Shown here one piece after another: positions 28,061 to 38,830 of a DNA stretch of 64,000 nucleotides. The position numbers and the translations under genes are program-made. Position 1 is the stretch's first letter, and each line of letters begins with the position of its first letter. Source of the stretch: Todiramphus chloris collaris (Eukaryota; Chordata; Aves; Coraciiformes; Alcedinidae); assembly GCA_025345505.1 (NCBI GenBank), contig JANVCC010000011.1, forward strand, positions 12,877,928 to 12,941,927, in the 5' to 3' direction. The notes below the pieces were generated by a model. The model saw nothing but the letters and a program-made list of their open reading frames with translations. It was not told where the DNA came from and searched no databases.

Positions 28061-28128
28061 TGGGTTTGTTTTTTTTTTTGTTTTGATTATTTTTGTTTTT
28101 TTTTAAGGGGGAAAAAAAAAGGGATATT
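28061..28128. repeat. T-rich tract flanking a G5A9 run
   Basis: T-runs with single G interruptions (28067-28111) pass directly into AAGGGGGAAAAAAAAAGGG. The tract is low complexity, and the phenylalanine-rich frame over it is not a gene. Confidence 0.75.
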
Positions 28129-31100
28129 AAAGAAGTAGTAACTTTATTTCATTGTAGAAATAGCCTTTTAGTGAGAAAGGTGTAGAAAGAGCCAGCACAT
28201 AAAAGCTGTGGCCAAATTCAAACAATAGGTAACACCTATTTTTTAATAATGAGTGTAATTACCTACTCAAGAAAACTACCTACCAGTTATTAAATTGAAG
28301 ATATAAATAAACTGTTGAAATGTAACATCCTGTAATACATGAGATTTGTTGAGATATGCAAAATTTTTTCTTGACTTAATTTCCATTAATGTGTGATGCT
28401 GCTCTATAGAAGAAAGAATCTCAGGTGACTCCATTCAAAATAAAAGCTGTATTTATGGTTTTTATTCTGATGACTCACTACAGAGAACAAAGAAATTCTA
28501 ACTGTGGTCTCACACATTTTTAATTCTGGAGAAATTCCACTTCACATACTTCAAGATGCTCTTCATCCATACCAAACAATGTACTTTGATCTTGGGTTAT
28601 ACTCCCAGATACTTATGGTACTCTATTTAGCATTTTTAGCTGTATCTTCATGTACCCTCTGAGATTTTTATCCAAGGCACACACTTGCACTTCCTTTCCA
28701 CAGAATCCGTGGTTCAGCTGAGAAGTAGAGGAACTTGGACATTCATGACCTTACTCTAATATGAAAAGAAGAATGTGGCTGAAAACTCCCAAATCTTGTA
28801 GGTCGGAGGTAATCGCTAAACCTCTTATAGTCTTCATAAAATAGGAAAATCATCTTGTGCTTTCATTGCAAAAATAAATACATCAAAGGTCGCAAAGATA
28901 GTAGAGGTGAGATGCATTCACTAAACTTTCTTTCCCTTGTAATTATTTTTTTTTTAAATATTATTTCTATGGGTTGAGTATTATTCATAACAACTACCTA
29001 TTAGAAAAAATATCTCAGTTTCCCACACTGAGTGTAAGGATGCCATAGAAAGCAAGACTACCTAAATTCTGTTTTAGTTTGTGTTAATGGTTTGTTACTG
29101 GAGGGAGGTATTTCAAAAGAGGACAGGGAGAATATGATCTGATCATGCTCTTTATTTTGTTTGTTGTCTTCACATTTTATAGGAGATGGCTGAAACAGGC
29201 AGACCATTTATGGCCTCAAGTAATATGTGTGCATGTTGTTTATATTATACTGACTCAGCTCTCTGAATCTTCTACAGGCATTCTGGAGAGATTTTCATTT
29301 AAGTTAGGTACACACTTAAATTAAGTGTATAGCTTTCAAGCTGAGAACTGTGAAATCTCGGTTAGGATAATTTTGACAGGAAGCCGTGCATTCAAATATA
29401 TTCAGGATCATTCTCTTTAAAAATGTGTGAAAGGAAACTGCAGCAAAACACTATGAAAAGCTGTAAGAAAACTTGAACTTTAAAATTTAACTTATTATTA
29501 GTGCCTTCTATTCTTTCTCACATTTTAGAAAATATTCCTGTGTTCTTCTTTATACTGTCTTTATTGCTTTATATAATACAAGTACTTCAAAGCTTTTAAG
29601 TAAAGACATGTTCTACTGATTTCTGTGATACTGAGGTACTCAGTTTTTCACTTTAATAAAAACTTTAATAATATGTATTCTCAGGCTTGTGGATGCATAT
29701 AATTGAATGGATTAAATGCCAATAGGTTCTTGGATTGCTTCAATTAAATTTTGTGCATGAAAATAGTTTTCCTGGCCAATACCTTCCTCTACTCTTAATG
29801 TATTTTCGGAAAACTTCTTACATGTGTCTGCATATCACAGGAGTCACTCCAATGGACATATACTGAAGGAACACCAGAATGAAACTAGAATGAGGACTTA
29901 CAAATTTTTCATGACCCTAATTTAATCAATAATGAATTTGCATCAGTTTTGGCAACATTAAAATCAGGAAATGGAATCAGACTATTTTAGAAGATGCATG
30001 TGGGTTAGTCACAGGGTACAGAAATCAAAGTAGTGTACACCTGGGAGATCTGCTACCAAATGAGCTCATCTAAGCGTGGGTTGCAAATAGAGCAAACCTG
30101 GTGAATAACTTGTCAGCATGCAGGATGCAGCCCTGGAGCCTTTTCTTCACAAGGGGCCCAAATATTTTTCTTCATCTCAAATTTTTATAAAAGCAGATTC
30201 TGTATGTGATAAGCAGAGTTAGACTGGGCACTGATTCAAAATGAGTTTGATAAAGGCCAGGAGCCATTCCATTTCAGCCTCTTGAAAATGACTCAACATT
30301 TTTTTCATAGGGATTGGATTTAATGATCTTGATAGCTACTGACACATCAGTCTTTTCATAATCCTTTCTGTCTGTATAATTAAATTGAAGTTTGGCACCA
30401 GGGAATCTGGTGCTCTGTCAGGTAGTATATGTTTTTCCTAGCCTAGAACAGAAAGACTGTGCAGGCAAGGTATTATTCTGCTTCACTGGCTTGGGAGGAA
30501 AAGAAAGAGAGAGTGATAGTAGGCTTTTAGTACTCAGGTCGATTCAATTTTCCATCCACTAATCTATTGTTATTATGAGGACTGTTTTCTGTAAAGTACT
30601 CTATTTACATAAGCTTTTTTTAAAAACCACACACTAGATTTCTATGTAAATTCAGTTCAAAAAAGAAAGTATGCCATTTTCTCTTGTAGTGAAATCCCCT
30701 CCATTTTCCTCTCTTTGTAGCTGTTGACAGGTCTAATTTGTCAACTGTGTGACCATACACCTTTTACAGGACAGCTCTGGTGTAGATGTATAACAAGGCT
30801 GGCACATTAAAAGACACAGGGACTTTTCCTCCTAGAATACTATTTCTCCATCTTAATTTCTCAGTTTTCTTTAATCACTGTTTCACCATTTCCATGCATA
30901 CACACATACATAGACAGGATCAGGAAATTATTGTTTACAAATGTATATGACTGCACAGATAGATGTTATTGACAAAATGCTTCCAAATACCTCCAAAACA
31001 GGGACAAAAAAACCTGAGTGATGACAATGCAGCTGCTTTTTTCACTTTTTCGGGGTGTGTGTGCGTATGTGTTTTTTTGTTTGTTTGGGGTTTTTTTTTT

Positions 31101-32327
31101 GCATTTTCTTAAATGCAAAGTTTCAGTGAAAAGGAATGATGTTGTTAACTCTAATAAGACAGGATTTTTTTTTTTTTTTCTGATTTATACAAAGTCTGAG
31201 TGAAAGTACTTTCCAAAGAGATAGACTAGTAGAGCTGGTAGAGAATTAAAGCACTACATTTTAAAGGATTCTTTGCTGTTACAAAGATAAAAATATTGAA
31301 GAGAGAAAAAATTACTTATATCTTGTGAAAATAAACTTCATATTTTCACTCCAGATTTATAGTCAGGTCATTTCAGATGGTTATTGATGCATGTAAATCA
31401 AGTCCTAAATATGTATATGACGTTAACAAGCATCAATTGCAAATAAACATCTCATAGATAGTTATGAGAACAAATTTTGCATCCATAGAAGTTACTTTGT
31501 AGTCTGCTTTTGAGAATTTGCCATACAATAATTTTCTCTTTTGTATATAAAAAATGCATATAGGAAATTCTAATAGGTCATTTGGGACAGCAGTAAAACC
31601 TATCTGTACTCTAATGCAGAATGGAATATCTAAAGCAATTTGTGTTATGATGCACACATGTTCCATCTTCAGTGCCTGTCCACATTTCTAAGTAAGTACC
31701 ACTGGAGAAAAATCCTAGAAGTGAAAGTATGTCGTATATTATATAGGGGGAAAAAAATTTTAAAAATCTATTCTTAATGACTTAAGCAAGACAAATTGTA
31801 AATTGTGCCTCCTAGAACTGAGAAAACATTGTGAGTGCCCTTACTGCTACTGCTTGTATGTTCTATTTTTAGGTATAAAAAAAAGATAATTAAGATAGAA
31901 GGTTCCATGGCAGACAAGTAATTCCTCCTGCTTTCCTGGAGTTATCTTGGTCTGAACCACTACATCTAGACATCTTATCAATAACAATTGCTATTGCAGG
32001 CTTTACATTGAGAATTTACTCTGGTGTGATAAAATGAAAACCCCACACATTCTCTGCTCAGTGCTCTCTTATACTTTTTCTGCTTACAGCAGTCGGATTC
32101 TCTTCTTAGCTTGAGAAGGAACTTCTTAAGGAAAGCAAAGTAAATAAAAAACAGTATCTCTTGCTTTATGGATACTAGATAATCCCTTTGTGAGCACCAA
32201 GAACTTATATGTGTGGAAAGGTATGCAAAAATACTCCTTAAATGTTTTATAAGATTATTTAAAAAAAGAAAAAATTAGAAGGATGTGGAATATCTTAAAT
32301 ACAGTCTGAAGACCCTGTTTATAAAGT

Positions 32328-32346
32328 AAAAAAAAAAAAAAAAAAA
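32328..32346. repeat. A19 homopolymer
   Basis: An uninterrupted run of 19 A. No AATAAA lies at the usual distance upstream, so there is no support for it being the tail of a retroposed RNA. Confidence 0.85.
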
Positions 32347-34714
32347 GATTACTAGAGTAGCCTTGTTGTAACATGACATACTGTAAACCAAAAAGTTCAA
32401 AGCAGGCAGTTCACAATATGTGTTCAACACAAACACAGCTAAAACATTAGACATCTCAAGAGATATATAAAACTGTCTGTGTTAAATTGTTGTGGCAGCA
32501 TGCAATCGTATTTAAAAGAGATTCGTGATTTGAGTGCTACCATTATACAATATATAATTGTTTTAATAATAGGGAAGTATAAAATGTACTCAGTATTCAG
32601 CTAGTTTTATTATCTCCTTTGGCCTTTTAAATGAATTCACAGCTTCACTTTTATTAAACTCTTTCTGTTGCATATGCAGGCACTTATATTTTGTCAGACA
32701 CAAGTTCTGCTTATCATTTATGAATATTTAGATGTTCCATTGTCAGGTTATCCCCTTACAAATAACCCACATCCCATTATTCTTCCCATGATGAAGGGAA
32801 GAATAAATGCTGGAAAACATCTAATCACCATGTGAAAAACATTTGAGGGGGTGAAATAGGGAAAATTAGTTTGTGCTGTTACTAATACTGAAAAACAGAG
32901 CTGTCCAGAAGATGAAGACACTCCTTTTCCTATCTGATTTGGTCTAATAAGAACTTTGTAAACCTGGAGACATTGGACAGTCTCTGACGAAGGGAAGGAG
33001 ACCATGTATTTATTCTCCTTTCCTCATGTTACAATGGATTCTCACTTTTTTATTTTTCAACATTAGAGGGAGAGGTGCTAAAAGGAGTACTTACTTCTTA
33101 TTGAATGAAACCTTTTTTCAGGTCCCTTGGAGGTTCTCAGGCTCCTCAGATCATTGCCCTCCTTCCTAGAACAGAAACTTTTAATATGGGTCCGATTGAC
33201 CAGACATAAAGCAGTTCAAATGTTTTATTCCTACTGGGGCCAATTTAACGTTGTTATGTTTTGGCAATCTGAGATTCAGTGCATTTGTTTGTCATTAAAC
33301 AGATCTAACAAATTGATGTGAACAAACATAAAATAAAAATGCAAAGAGGGATAATTGTTAAAAGAGAATAAATATGGCCTGGTTGATAACCAGTCATAGA
33401 AATGTAAATATTGATGTTATAAAACTAAAAATTTATATTTTCCCTGTACTAGGATTTCTAGTAATTTTTTGGATTACCTGAAATCTTATTCTGTGTGTGT
33501 GTATATATATGCATTAATAAAATCTATACTTAGCCTTGTACAACTACTTGAAGCAGTCTAGTGATCTCAGTGCTCTTCAGATACCAGTCTTCTAGACTGT
33601 TAGTGTTCAGGGCCACTGCTGTATTTACTGGACCTAGCTGCAGCTGTAATTAGCACAGTCCTTTCTCATAAAGGGCTTTACTTTTACAACATTTATGTCC
33701 TCCATTCTGGTTAATTTTCCAGGTAAAGAGCAGCCAGAACAGTTAATTGGGTTGTGAGCATTTTTTGTTATCTCATAGCTTTTTTTTAAAAACAATGGAT
33801 GATTTTTTTGTCTTGTTTGGATGACTGTGGTGCAAGTGATAAAGTTAGATTATGGAAGTAGTGAAGTAGCAGTAACATAAATTCACCCTCTAAGGTTAGG
33901 TGCCTCTTACATAGTTATTAACATTTCTTCTTTCCTGTGACACTGTGATTTTGAAGGAAAAATTGTTTTTTAATTGGTACCTAGGTGCTTTGAAAAGAGA
34001 ATCTTCTGTGTAGTTGTTCATGAGCCTTGAGATTTGGCTCACAAATAAAAACCGAGAGAGAAAATTCTGTGTCCTGTGTTTTGGAAGGCCATCTGTCCTA
34101 TATTTTAAGATGTGTTAGTTAAGATTTGTGTTGTGTCTTGCTGAATTTATTAATCTTCATTCCCCTTTGTAACACATAATTTAGTGAAATGTCTGAATAT
34201 CAGAAAAACTATACTGAGGAGAAAGTAGGAATAATTTTGTGTTGATTGAGGTCAAGAGGTTAATTAATTATTTAAATTATTTTTGTGCCAGGTAGAATCT
34301 ATTTTAAAAGATTTAAAAACAAAGATAATCTATCAAGACTGTAATACCAAACACATCTTAAACACAGAGAAGATGTGCATTAATTGTTTGAAAGCTGAAT
34401 CTGGTAGAGGTGAAGCTGCCTCAGTTTCATTCATAGAATCCTTGGCCCCACCAGTATACATTTCCACCTCTTAACCCAGACTTATGACCTCTTCGATCCC
34501 TGGATCCCAGGCCACTTACCCAACTCAGCAGGCAGTCCAGCCTGGTGGTTGCTGGTGATGTGTGCTTACACATGCACCCTCACATGCTCCAATGGTGGCC
34601 TGCAGGCACATGGCCCCTGTAAGACCTGATCCAGCTGCTTCCACTCAGGCATCCCCCACTCTCCAGTGTGCACAGACAGGGAGGTCTCACACAGGAAAAT
34701 AGAAAGAAACTGAG

Positions 34715-34720
34715 TTTAAT
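34715..34720 (-). promoter_or_regulatory. polyadenylation signal ATTAAA in the LTR-like block
   Basis: On the minus strand the word is CTAATTAAACTCAG. About 20-30 bases further on comes a GT-rich stretch (CCTGTGTGAGACC), the usual arrangement at a retroviral R-U5 border. Confidence 0.45.
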
Positions 34721-34816
34721 TAGAAGACAGGACAAATCAGGTGCAGGGCATGGCCAGCCAAACACATGACCAGCTCCTGCTTACATGTTATCAGCTTCTT
34801 TTACTCCCTTATCCCT

Positions 34817-34826
34817 CTATTTATCC
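34817..34826 (-). promoter_or_regulatory. TATA-like box in the LTR-like block
   Basis: The minus strand reads GTGGATAAATAGAGGG. It lies about 100 bases before the ATTAAA signal, a spacing that fits a short R region. The word alone is weak evidence and the pairing with the signal is what supports it. Confidence 0.4.
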
Positions 34827-35015
34827 ACACTTGTTCCTCTACAAACTACCCTCAGTCCCAAAGGTTCCTGAGAGCCTTTCCCTGGCCTGATAACAATTGG
34901 GTGTCCACTCAAGACATGGGGACTGGTCATCTCCTGTGACATCTTGGGTAGAGACCAGGGCAGGGTCCCCCCTTGCCTATGTTCCTCTGTCATCCTTCAT
35001 TTTGTCATATAACCA

Positions 35016-37425
35016 AGTGAAAGGATTTGATCCTCTCATCAGACAGAAATGTATTTATTTTCTTTATGTTACCATGTTGAATGCAGATTAATGTGGTTGT
35101 ATTGAATATGTGCACTCCCCATGGCAAAGACAAACAAAACCCCTAAATAAATAACAAATTCCCATAAGTCCTTACCTTTCTGTTGAGTTTGTAAGGTGTA
35201 ATCAAGGTGGTAATGGAAAAATATGAGCTGGCTGGAGCTTTCTGGAGGAAAAACATGAAGAACAAGGACACCTTTAGTGGCACTGAAATGAACTTAAACT
35301 GTTTACTTGTCCTGTCTGCAGTAGTGATAAAATTATTTTGTGGCTGTTGAAAACTCTCCAAACTGGATATTGTGATGTGCCTGTAAATGGACAAAAGCAA
35401 AAGTGATCGTTCCTTGTGCCTTGTAAAGCTGACAAGGACAGAACAGAACCCAAATTATCTTTCCTTTCTTCCAAATCATACAGTCCACGAACAAGGTATA
35501 AAGACTTAATACATGTCTAAAAAATTCTATAGTTATCAAAGCATGAAGTACTTTTACAACAAGTAGCAGCTGTTTTGGAACCGTGGTTTATAAAGGGATA
35601 ATCATATGTTTCCCATCTTAAAATACAAGCTTCCACCTTTTGCCTCCTCAAAGAGCATAAACACAAGGTCATTTCATTAAATTATGGGCAGCATGTACCA
35701 TAATTTTAGAATTTACTATTCAATGAATGCATATATAAATATGGATTTATAAAGAAACATCTTCCTGACAGTGTGTCTAAAATAAAATTTCTTACTTATC
35801 ACCCATAAAATCACAAAGTGCTGACTTAATAGACCGACAAAAACTCTGTATGTTTCTTTATTAACTCATTTTCTGAAGACAGTGTTAACCTGGAAATAGA
35901 AAATAATATTGCTAATATCAAGTAACACCTAAACTGTGGGGGGTTTTGTGCATGTCTTTTGTATGCAGAGGAGATTTTTTTGCTTTGGAAGTTGGTCATA
36001 GTACAAACAGCTTTAAAACTCAGGCCTGAACTAGGTGAAAAATATTTGAAACCAGCTTAACTGGAGATGTCTAGTAAATAATTTGTCTATAAAACAAAAC
36101 TATGTACAAAACCATAGATGCCCTTTTCAAATTTTTCTTTATACATTTATACTTTTCTTTTTACAATTTTAGAACATTTCTACACCTGACTTTTAGATAA
36201 TACGTCACGTAAAAAGAGGAGAAATAGAGAACACAATTAAGCATTAATTCATTACATATGTAGAATTTTTTAAATTCAGCTTTAAGAAAAAAAATTGCTT
36301 TATTGTTTTTTTGCAGTCTCCAATGATTTCTCACACCAGAAAAAAACCCCATAATGTATAGGATTACTCTTTATTTAAAAAAAAAAAACAACACAAACCA
36401 AACCAAACATTTTTTAATGTGGTGTTTGTGATGGTTTAGGAATCTATGAGAACATGGTGCATATTGGCTGTAATAGGTGCCTTCAGATCTGGCAGGGTAA
36501 AGGACACACAGCTGTTTCCAAAATGAAAATGAACATGGTTTATAAAGACTCATGTCTGCGAGGTCCAGCAGAAGCTCAGGTAGATGAATGTGAGTAATAA
36601 CAATAAGAGCATGTTCTGTGCTGACTGGGATCTGAAGGGTTTGTATTAGCAGTCAAAGCAGCTGGTGGCAAAAGAAACCTTTTCAGTTTCCACTTGAGCA
36701 GGTGAGGTGCTGGAGCCCCAAGAGTTGGGTGGTGTCTATGGTTCCCTCCTCCTTCACCAACTTCCAGGTGGTTGTTCCCAAAGCTCCTCCACCATTTCCA
36801 GTGACTTACTGCATGCTTATGTGTTCAAAAAATACTCTAACTCGTGGCATCACATTTGCTAGTTTACTTAAAAATCCCCAAAGCAGTCAGCCCTTTTAGA
36901 AGTAATTGCTACCAGCATTTTACAGACTTTAAAAGAACAAGATGCCTAACATTCACAGTTTGTCTTCTATCTTGTCTGCATCTTAGCTCAGCATAAACAC
37001 AGTTTAAGATACTAGGTAAATTTTCTGTTTTGGGGGAGGGCTTGCAAATGGTTGGTAGAGGAAGAGATGAGCAAGAAGATTCAGATGAACAGATTGAGAG
37101 AAAGAGTCAAGTTTTACAAAACAGCTATTTTTCTTACACTTAATACAGTTAATTCTTGTTAGAATCTCTTCTCCTTTCTGTTTTGTTAATTTGGCCTAAA
37201 ATTTGATCCATGCTGAGTTCCTCTTAAATATGAGTGATTATTTGGAAAAGGAATGCTAATCACCATTTAAAAAAAAAGGTGTTCAGAATTAAGATTATAA
37301 TTATATTTACAGGGAGCATCTCATATTCCTTTTAATATGACTGGATGCTTTTTTTTCCAGTAATATATTTGCTTTTATGAGCTGAAAGGCAGACCAGAAA
37401 ATTCTGTCAACGTATTTCTGAGATA
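35016..37425. other. unique noncoding DNA
   Basis: I recognise no gene or dispersed repeat. A somewhat GC-richer part at about 36655-36830 has no recognisable coding or repeat content. A short A-run lies at about 36378-36389. Confidence 0.55.
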
Positions 37426-37893
37426 TCACAGAATCACAGAATGGTAGGAGTTGGAAGGGACCTCTGGACATCATCTAGTCCAACCCACCTGACAAAGCAG
37501 GTTCACCTAAAGCAGGTTACACAGGAACACATCCAGATGGGTTTTGAAAATCTGCAGAGAAGGAGACTCCACAACTTCTCTGGGCAACTTGTTCCAGTGC
37601 TCTGTCATCTTCAAAGTAAAGAAGATTTTTCTTATGTTCAGATGGAACTTCCTGTGTTTCAGTTTGTGCCCATTGGCCCTTGTACTGTTGCTGGGCACCA
37701 ATGAAACATATCTGTCCCCATGCTCTTGACACACACCCTTTAGTTATCCATAAGCATTGATAAGATCCCCTCTCAGCCTACTCTTCTCCAGAGTAAACAA
37801 CCTGAGATCTCTCAGCCTTTCCTTATAAGAGAGATGTTCCAGTACCCTAATCATGTTTGTAGCCCTCTTCTGGGCTATCTCCAGCATTTCCCT
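37426..37893 (-). mobile_element. CR1 LINE, 5'-truncated, minus strand
   Basis: This CR1 fragment of about 470 bases has its 3' tail at the left (TCACAGAATCACAGAATGG). Read leftwards, the ORF2 C-terminus is visible at 37744-37941 (QKRATNMIRVLEHL, then KERLRDLRLFTLEKSRLRGDL) and at 37507-37734 (LKHRKFHLNIRKIFFTLK, EHWNKLPREVVESPS). The first piece runs slightly past the element border. The frame change between the two pieces shows an indel. The 3' type matches the copies at 10.9 and 58.9 kb. The element ends at about 37893, beyond which the sequence is unlike CR1. Confidence 0.93.
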
Positions 37894-38520
37894 GTTTAAA
37901 TGAAAATTGGAGTATACGCAATGTCTGATAAAACTTAGCAAAGGAGGAAGAAGGAAAGCTGCTCAAGGTTTCCAACAATTTTAAAAAAAGGCATATGTAT
38001 CCCAAAAGGCACTTAGGCAAAAAATGAACGAAAGTATGTACAGGATGTAGTCTGGATGGAAGCTCTCAAGCTCATTTTTGTCTCACAGGAACTCTTCCTG
38101 TTCCCAAACTTAAGGAAAAAATGGAATACCATGTGCTGTACGTACCTTTCTATGTATTTGCCTTTCAGACACCTAAAGCCAATTTTTCATAAGTTTTCTT
38201 TGTCACGTTGGTAAGTTGCTTATGTATAGCACTGCAACAATTATTGCTAGAACACAGTAACTGAAAAAGTATTTAGGACATAGATTATAAAAGAAAGAGG
38301 AAGCAATATAGAGGATAAGAAATTTATTTCTTATCAAGCCACATCATGAGTTCATAAGGATTTTGCATGGAAACTAGGTAGAAATTCATAATGCATAATA
38401 AGGAAGAGTCTTTCAGAATTTTTCATGAGTCTCGATACTAAGAAACTCTCTCAAAAAAAAGAAATATGACAAGGTTAATTTGATTTACCTGCTTGTTTCT
38501 CCCCATAAAATATCATGTGT
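37894..38520. other. unique noncoding DNA
   Basis: AT-rich spacer between a CR1 fragment and the ferritin-like pseudogene. I see nothing coding or repetitive in it. Confidence 0.6.
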
Positions 38521-38607
38521 GATCACAGTAGATAGCATCCACCACCACTATCATCACCACTGCGCCCTGCTGTCATACTCACCAACTCACCCCTTAAGAC
38601 AGTGGCC

Positions 38608-38830
38608 GTGGCAGTGCCTCCTTCTGAGGTGCACCAGAACTACCATCACGAATGCGAAGCCACCATCAACTGTCAAATCAGTCTGGAGCTCTATGCCTCC
38701 TGCATGTACCTCAGCATGTCCTACTACTTTGACTGGGATCATGTGGCTCTAAAAATCTAGGTGCAGAAAGCTATCTACTGCCGCAATTTAATGATAGGTT
38801 TGTGGAGCTGCTGCTGCAAATGGATCCAAA
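38608..38830 (+). pseudogene. FTH1P: ferritin heavy chain-like processed pseudogene (5' part)
   Basis: Fifty codons from 38608 to 38757 read as the N-terminus of ferritin heavy chain: [21 protein letters not shown] and [16 protein letters not shown] are recognisable words. Ferritin H is the ferroxidase subunit of the cytosolic iron-storage shell. The homology begins where the start codon should be, but that codon is GTG (38608-38610), and a TAG follows after 50 codons (38758-38760). The positions of ferroxidase residues Glu27 and Tyr34 are still Glu and Tyr. Three conserved arginines have become His, Cys and Trp, each change fitting CpG decay of a CGN codon. The copy appears to run through the exon 1/exon 2 region without an intron, as a retrocopy would. 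Weak similarity in a shifted frame (YLLPQFND, then a Leu-rich part) suggests it goes on to about 38830. No poly(A) tail or target duplication is visible. I am confident of the ferritin relationship and less sure of the processed origin. Confidence 0.8.

Larger units (their letters stand above)
14161..34410. other. long repeat-poor unique noncoding stretch (about 20 kb)
   Basis: No CR1, LTR or gene is recognised in these 20 kb. Low-complexity tracts are noted separately. The largest open frames are a 123-codon frame at 16615-16986 and a 132-codon minus frame at 17527-17925. Both have A- or T-run composition, no domain that I recognise and no codon pattern unlike the surroundings, and I treat them as chance. 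A GC-richer island at about 20160-20460 is unexplained. Perfect short inverted repeats occur, for example at 19021-19038, without features of a known RNA. Confidence 0.6.
34411..35015 (-). mobile_element. probable endogenous retrovirus LTR (solo or fragment)
   Basis: This is a GC-richer block of about 600 bases, sharply different from its AT-rich flanks. Read on the minus strand it has the order of parts expected in a retroviral LTR. A TATA-like GGATAAATAG lies at 34817-34826. About 100 bases further on is an ATTAAA polyadenylation signal at 34715-34720, followed by a T-rich stretch and the GT-rich word CTGTGTGAGACC. A GC-richer tail that could be U5 extends to about 34411. No gag, pol or env lies next to it, so it would be a solo LTR or an LTR fragment. 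I could not identify matching TG...CA ends or a target duplication, and both borders are approximate. The general layout resembles avian ERV LTRs, but I cannot name the family. It could be another GC-rich repeat. Confidence 0.55.

Noticed and set aside
38480..38752. A 90-codon frame over the ferritin-like region
   Set aside because: It is out of frame with the ferritin homology, which lies in the frame starting at 38608.
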